Source: CAG-632 sp963626805 (GTDB lineage: Bacteria; Bacillota; Clostridia; Lachnospirales; Lachnospiraceae). Taken from it: DNA of 64,000 nt. This document shows positions 60,044 to 64,000 of the stretch, piece by piece. A program made the position numbers and the translations under genes. The notes under the pieces are model-generated. The model was not told the origin of the DNA. It did not search any database and saw only the letters and a list, made by a program, of their open reading frames with translations. Numbering within the stretch: the first letter of the stretch is position 1; every line of letters begins with the position of its first letter. The stretch covers positions 4,761 to 68,760 of the forward strand of contig CAVFXS010000002.1 in NCBI GenBank assembly GCA_963626805.1, written 5' to 3'.

Positions 60044-60227
60044 ATCGTTTCCTCCTGCCTTTCTATAACTTCCTTCATCCTCCTTTGTTTTCTTCATTCT
60101 TTCATTTTTCTTTCTTCTTTTCAATTGAGGTGGCAAATTTTGACCTTTTTTGAGCAAAAATTAACCATTTATATCTTTCCGGGAAGAACCAGTAATGTGT
60201 GAAACACTTTCGCTTCCGTATTACACT

Positions 60228-61481
60228 CTAAATATCCATGATTTTTTTCGCTATTCGTTCAACACTACGCAGTCCTAATCCATGTAATCCGTCTTCTCTC
60301 TTTGTGCTTACAAATCTTCCATCCTTCTTTATACGCATCTCTTCATAATTATTTTCAATCTTTAATACTAGAAAGGCACCATTATTACGCATAAATATAC
60401 GTATTTTTACATATGCATTCTCTGCAGTCTCTGCCGCTGCCTGAATAGCATTATCTATCAGATTTCCCATCATACTGATTAATTCAATCTCATGAATCCC
60501 GGTTATTATTACATTCGGCTCTACATAAACGTCATAATTTACATTGTTCTGTCTTGCAAAGATTGCCTTCTCATTCAAAATATAGTCCAGGATTGGCACA
60601 CTACTGTACAGACTTTGTTCATGGCTGCTGATAACATCAGCAAGTTCCTCTGTAATCTCTTTAACATTTCCTGCACTATTCTCTTCTGCCATTTTTCTGA
60701 TAATGCCCAGATACTGGCTAATATCATGCTGAAATTCCTTTTGAATTTCCTGCATTTCAATAATTCTTGTATAATATTGCAACTCTGCTTGTTGCTGAAC
60801 AATAAGATTTTCTTGTTCTGCCTGTTGACATATACTTTCCGAATATCTGTCAAAAACATAGAAAATCATAATGTTGCCAATTAGCATCAAAACAAAAAAA
60901 ACTATCATTAACATTTTTTGCCACACTTCCACAGCACCTGCTACCAAGTAGAAGCTGGTCATCATAATTCCGAGACTTGCAAAAGGTACACATAAATACA
61001 TAAGAAATATATTATTTGACATATGCTTTCTTGATTTTCCCGATATCTGTTTTACAACCATAAAAATAATAAATGTAAACAGCTTTATAGAAATTAACTG
61101 TAAGGCATGATCTGACAATAGTACATATTCCCCACCCCTGATATCCTCTGCCGTAACATTAAACAATACCACATATAAAAATTCACATCCCAATAAAATT
61201 GAAAAAGCAGTTAAGAAATATATAATCCTCTCACCAATTTTACTTTTAAATATTATAGATATATAGCACCATAAAATCACTGGAACTCCTATCAGATTTA
61301 AATATGAATTCCCCATAATATTAAATAGAAATAAAACTAACCCCGATGTCATACTGATCAATATTATTTCAATTGATTTCCATCGTTCTCTGATCTCAAA
61401 ATATGCATAAAAAAAATCCCATAAAAAATAAATTTCTACTATACATACAATTAACATAATCCCTTTATCGATGAAATTCAT
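60228..61481 (-). CDS. AgrC-like (GHKL) sensor histidine kinase, C terminus frameshifted
   Basis: A 417-residue peptide-sensing type kinase. Six or seven membrane helices (~1-215) lead to a coiled coil, QHDISQYLG with the phospho-acceptor His (~260), the N box GNLIDNAIQAA, and the G box HGLGLRSVERI. The frame stops nine codons later (AKKIMDI). One extra A in the A7 tract (60242-60248) would extend the protein to a stop at 60169-60171 with HGYLECNTEAKVFHTLL, exactly the end expected for this family. So this copy lacks its last ~20 residues by a homopolymer frameshift. It is 10 bases after the response regulator gene. Confidence 0.88.
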   Translation of the reverse strand: MNFIDKGIMLIVCIVEIYFLWDFFYAYFEIRERWKSIEIILISMTSGLVLFLFNIMGNSYLNLIGVPVILWCYISIIFKSKIGERIIYFLTAFSILLGCEFLYVVLFNVTAEDIRGGEYVLLSDHALQLISIKLFTFIIFMVVKQISGKSRKHMSNNIFLMYLCVPFASLGIMMTSFYLVAGAVEVWQKMLMIVFFVLMLIGNIMIFYVFDRYSESICQQAEQENLIVQQQAELQYYTRIIEMQEIQKEFQHDISQYLGIIRKMAEENSAGNVKEITEELADVISSHEQSLYSSVPILDYILNEKAIFARQNNVNYDVYVEPNVIITGIHEIELISMMGNLIDNAIQAAAETAENAYVKIRIFMRNNGAFLVLKIENNYEEMRIKKDGRFVSTKREDGLHGLGLRSVERIAKKIMDI

Positions 61482-61491
61482 AGTACTCCCC

Positions 61492-62235
61492 CTAATACTT
61501 TTGTCCCATATATTTTGTAAACTGCTCCTTAAATTCCCTATACCGCGATTTGGAAATCTTTAAACACTCGTCATTACTGAGAATTACATTCTCCCCCTGT
61601 ATTTTTTTTATATAATTTACATTTATAATATAGCTATTGTGTGCATAAACAAATCCATACTCCTTCAACCTTTCATGAACTTCCGGTAATTTCTGTGGTA
61701 TCAGCACTCTCTCATCCACATCCAGTATTGCTTTCACAGGGTTAATATGTATTTGACATCCTCTTTTGACAATATCAATATATAAAACATCCCTCGCTCT
61801 TATATATAGCCTTCCATTCCGATATTTTCCCTCTATGATAGGCTCTCTTTGTGTTTCCTTTACCTTTTTTAATACTTCTTTCATCTCTATCTGCATCCGC
61901 TCTTCCGTATATGCTTTAAGAAGATATCTATATGGCTGTGCATAAAAGGCTTCTACTGATGGCAAAACTACACCAGAACAAAATATCAACACTGCATTAT
62001 TATTTATTTTTCGAAAATTTTCAGCGGTTCTATATCCATCCATACCGGATAATTGCATATCCAGAATCAGTAAATCTATCTGTAACAAATGCTCCTTTTC
62101 TGTATCTAATAATTGTTCTCCCGAGCTGTAAAATTCAAATTGTAAGTCACTGTCTGCCCCCTCTGCATTTACAATTACTTTCTTCATATATTCCCGAAAA
62201 TACTCCTCATCATCACAAATCGCAATCCTATACAT
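61492..62235 (-). CDS. LytTR-family response regulator (AgrA-like)
   Basis: A 247-residue regulator. The receiver domain (~1-125) has the acidic pair CDDEE, phospho-acceptor Asp in LLILDMQLSGMDGY and the conserved Lys in YLLKAY. The LytTR DNA-binding domain (~140-245) has ILYIDIVKRGCQIHI-like strands and FVYAHNSYIINVNYIKKI. It pairs with the adjacent kinase and most probably activates the secreted-protein array downstream. No AgrB/AgrD genes are present, so the signal might be one of the secreted proteins. It starts from a consensus promoter. Confidence 0.93.
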   Translation of the reverse strand: MYRIAICDDEEYFREYMKKVIVNAEGADSDLQFEFYSSGEQLLDTEKEHLLQIDLLILDMQLSGMDGYRTAENFRKINNNAVLIFCSGVVLPSVEAFYAQPYRYLLKAYTEERMQIEMKEVLKKVKETQREPIIEGKYRNGRLYIRARDVLYIDIVKRGCQIHINPVKAILDVDERVLIPQKLPEVHERLKEYGFVYAHNSYIINVNYIKKIQGENVILSNDECLKISKSRYREFKEQFTKYMGQKY

Positions 62236-62268
62236 ACTCCAACTCCCTTTCCGTTTCTCTCTATATTC

Positions 62269-62297
62269 ATTAAAGCATCGTATTCTATATTTGTCAA
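62269..62297 (-). promoter_or_regulatory. Promoter of the two-component genes
   Basis: Minus strand TTGACA (62292-62297), 17 bases, TTTAAT (62269-62274). It may drive the whole array down to 50 kb. Confidence 0.65.
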
Positions 62298-62357
62298 GGA
62301 TTATATCTGTATATTCACAAAATCTTAATTTTTCTATGAATCCATGCCTCTCCCGCC

Positions 62358-62386
62358 TTGAGGATTCGGGCTGATTATGATAAGAT
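62358..62386 (+). promoter_or_regulatory. udp promoter
   Basis: TTGAGG (62358-62363), 17 bases, TAAGAT (62381-62386). AGGAGG follows before the ATG at 62423. Confidence 0.5.
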
Positions 62387-62422
62387 ATCTCAAGTAGATT
62401 ATGTATACAGGAGGTTTTCGCA

Positions 62423-63190
62423 ATGGAAGTTATGCATCACATTCAGTGTTCCGCTCAGGATATTGGTCACTATGTATTTCTGCCGGGTGATCCGGGACGC
62501 GTTGAGGTCATCGCCTCATATCTTCAGGATGCGCATTTTGTCGTATCCAATCGGGAATATACTACTTACACAGGAGCTTTGCTGGGCGTTCCGGTCTCTG
62601 TGGTTTCTACCGGAATCGGCTGTCCTTCCGCTGCGATAGCTATGGAGGAACTGACCAAGCTTGGCGCACACACCTTCATACGGATCGGAACCTGTGGCTG
62701 TATGAGTCCGATTCCAACTCCGGGTGACAGTATTATTGCCACCGCTGCCATCCGCCGGGATGGCACCTCTCTCCAATATTTACCGATCGAATTTCCGGCA
62801 GTTGCCAATCAGCAGGTAATTCAGGCATTGATGCTTGCCGCATGCGAGATTGGGATCGTTGCACACACCGGAATCGTAGAATCCAAGGATTCCTATTACG
62901 GTCAGCATGAGCCGGAAAATTCACCGATGGCAGACGAGCTTCTCGCTAAATGGAAGATGTTCCGACAGGGTGGTGCGATCGGCTCCGAAATGGAGTCTTC
63001 GGTTCTTTTCATTCTGGGCGGTCTGCGCCGTGCCAGAGTCGGTAGTATTCTTCACGTTTACCGGAACCGGATTCAGGAGGACGAACAGGGGATGCCTATG
63101 CTGACCGCACCGGATACCCGTAATACGATCCGGACCGCGATCCGTGCGATGGAGCTTCTGATTGCACAGGATCAGGAGGTACGCCCATGA
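62423..63190 (+). CDS. udp: Uridine phosphorylase-type nucleoside phosphorylase
   Basis: A 255-residue cytoplasmic enzyme of the NP-I family that releases a base from uridine (or another nucleoside) with phosphate. It has VFLPGDPGRVEVI, GALLGVPVSVVSTGIGCPSAAIAMEEL, IRIGTCGCMSP and GSEMESSVLFILG with the ribose-binding Glu pair. Full length. Specificity for uridine is inferred from overall pattern. Its stop overlaps the Crp-family start by four bases (ATGA), so the regulator is made together with it. Confidence 0.9.
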   Translation: MEVMHHIQCSAQDIGHYVFLPGDPGRVEVIASYLQDAHFVVSNREYTTYTGALLGVPVSVVSTGIGCPSAAIAMEELTKLGAHTFIRIGTCGCMSPIPTPGDSIIATAAIRRDGTSLQYLPIEFPAVANQQVIQALMLAACEIGIVAHTGIVESKDSYYGQHEPENSPMADELLAKWKMFRQGGAIGSEMESSVLFILGGLRRARVGSILHVYRNRIQEDEQGMPMLTAPDTRNTIRTAIRAMELLIAQDQEVRP

Positions 63191-63891
63191 CCCATGAACA
63201 GTTACTTTCTTATATTCCGGAGGATCAGCTGAATACTCCGTTTGTCCGTGTTCTGGCAAATATGCCGGAGGACATTATCAGCTCCATGGTTGTTACCACG
63301 GCAGAACCGGAGACCGTTCTGGCTTATGCCGGAGATGAGTTTCGGAATCTCTATCTGCTGTTAAACGGCACCCTGAAGCTATCCTATGAGCTGAACATGG
63401 AGTTTGTTTATACATTCGCCTTTGTAGATGCTGTAAATATTCTGGGTGAGACCGAGAGCTTTACCCATTACCCGGAGTTTAAAGCTACCATTACCTGTGC
63501 AACCAGATGTCAGTATATCGTACTTTCCCGCGGCGTCTTTTTACGCTGGATGAAGACCGATAATGATGCCATCTACTATATGGCTACACATGTTGCTCAG
63601 AAATATACCACACAGGTTCGTCAGGATCGTGCTCTGCTAAGTGCATCCGGCGAGGATCGCTTCCTGTATCTTCTGGTAAAATATTATGATTCCCTCTGTC
63701 GAAATGGAGTCTGCCAGATCGATACACCGAAGGAGCAGCTGGCAGATGAGATCTGTGTCAGCAAGAAAACGATCAGCCGCAGCATTTCCAAGCTGAAGAA
63801 TCAGAATCTGCTTACGGTTTCCGGTCATTCCCTGATCGTAAATAAAGAACAATATGAGAAGATTTTAGAACTATATGAAGATCTGTTTTAA
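63187..63891 (+). CDS. Crp/Fnr-family transcriptional regulator
   Basis: A 234-residue regulator. The N-terminal cyclic-nucleotide-type beta barrel (~25-140) shows LYLLLNGTLKLSYEL and ILGETESF. A long dimer helix and a C-terminal winged helix (TPKEQLADEICVSKKTISRSISKLKNQNLLTVSG) follow. There are no clustered cysteines for an Fnr iron-sulfur centre, and the full cAMP-binding arginine motif is not evident, so the ligand is unknown. It is translated together with udp and may control nucleoside use. A cyclic nucleotide from the class III cyclase at 1376 is a speculative ligand. Confidence 0.9.
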   Translation: MTHEQLLSYIPEDQLNTPFVRVLANMPEDIISSMVVTTAEPETVLAYAGDEFRNLYLLLNGTLKLSYELNMEFVYTFAFVDAVNILGETESFTHYPEFKATITCATRCQYIVLSRGVFLRWMKTDNDAIYYMATHVAQKYTTQVRQDRALLSASGEDRFLYLLVKYYDSLCRNGVCQIDTPKEQLADEICVSKKTISRSISKLKNQNLLTVSGHSLIVNKEQYEKILELYEDLF

Positions 63892-63904
63892 TAAGACCTG
63901 TTTT

Positions 63905-63939
63905 AAAATAAAAAACAGAATTTCCGGATTCGGAAACTC
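63905..63939 (-). terminator. Terminator-like hairpin (minus strand)
   Basis: Minus strand GAGTTTCCG and CGGAAATTC (63918-63939) with a four-base loop, followed by TGTTTTTTATTTT. It lies between the Crp-family gene and the group II intron end. Confidence 0.55.
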
Positions 63940-63946
63940 AGGCTTA

Positions 63947-64000
63947 ATCGGGTAGGAGGTAGATAATTATTTTATCTACCGACCTCCCACACCACCGTAC
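63947..64000 (-). mobile_element. 3' end of a group II intron (domain VI and part of domain V)
   Basis: Read on the minus strand, the edge begins GTACGGTGG, the 3' strand of a domain V stem. A domain VI hairpin with stem GGTAGATAA/TTATCTACC (63958-63966, 63972-63980) follows, then CCTACCCGAT, the usual branch-point and 3'-end form of bacterial group II introns. The intron body and reverse transcriptase would lie to the right of the window. The insertion point is near 63947. Confidence 0.65.

Noticed and set aside
60100..60170. AgrA/LytTR direct-repeat binding site upstream of the module-1 secreted gene
   Set aside because: Several TTGAG/TTGAC elements occur (60125, 60140, 60150), but not with the ~21-base periodicity expected for LytTR sites.
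60228..62235. Complete agr quorum-sensing locus
   Set aside because: Kinase and LytTR regulator are present, but no AgrB-like processing protein or AgrD-like short peptide gene is found around them.

Overview
The window comes from a Gram-positive, spore-forming, probably flagellated anaerobe, most likely a gut Lachnospiraceae (class Clostridia). The pointers are strong AGGAGG-type ribosome binding sites throughout, spoIIID, a flagellin lysine methylase (FliB), several cyclic-di-GMP proteins, a very codon-biased cellobiose phosphorylase, a GABA-to-4-hydroxybutyrate gene pair and DUF4358/SGNH envelope genes. No rRNA, tRNA or CRISPR array was seen. This assignment is inferred from gene content, not from a marker-gene comparison.

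Layout. 1-5.7 kb (minus strand): a signalling or defence-like row of a TIM-barrel/GAF/GGDEF fusion, a TIR protein with C-terminal zinc ribbons, a receiver/class III nucleotide cyclase, an unknown protein, and the start of a PLD-nuclease/helicase. 5.8-8.7 kb: small membrane proteins, a TrhA (haemolysin III) homologue and a nitrilase-family amidase. 8.8-15.4 kb: a 1064-residue FliK-like protein, a self-regulated MntA/HepT toxin-antitoxin pair, FliB and a Tiki/ChaN-like membrane protein. 15.6-27.5 kb: mostly housekeeping genes (pnuC with a terminator-bearing leader, metE, an M23 hydrolase with a WalR-type box, HD-GYP, aroK, amidase, SAH-like HD hydrolase, SGNH esterase, mutarotase). 27.7-35.7 kb: cellobiose phosphorylase, acpP, a PAS-GGDEF-EAL protein, a PerR/Fur regulator, spoIIID and an MFS transporter. 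35.8-42.5 kb: gabT, 4-hydroxybutyrate dehydrogenase and an Amt-GlnK fusion, divergent from an amidase and a MATE exporter. 42.5-50 kb: a calpain-like protease with a GNAT protein, then an Ldh2-LarA-EamA-TudS-like operon.

50-62.2 kb is the most unusual region. It is one minus-strand array headed by an AgrC/AgrA-like two-component pair. Three modules follow, each starting with a small secreted protein and containing a ~640-residue polytopic membrane protein. Two of the three also carry ABC ATPase and permease genes. The order (secreted protein, large membrane protein, ABC ATPase) recalls lactococcin-972-type bacteriocin loci, but no sequence homology to them is claimed. The array shows mosaic paralogues, an internally deleted FtsX permease, a 10-N scaffold gap, intercistronic hairpins and two poly-A frameshifts. 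One frameshift is in a secreted-protein gene and the other is in the histidine kinase.

62.4-64 kb: uridine phosphorylase translationally coupled to a Crp/Fnr regulator, then the 3' end of a group II intron on the minus strand at the window edge.
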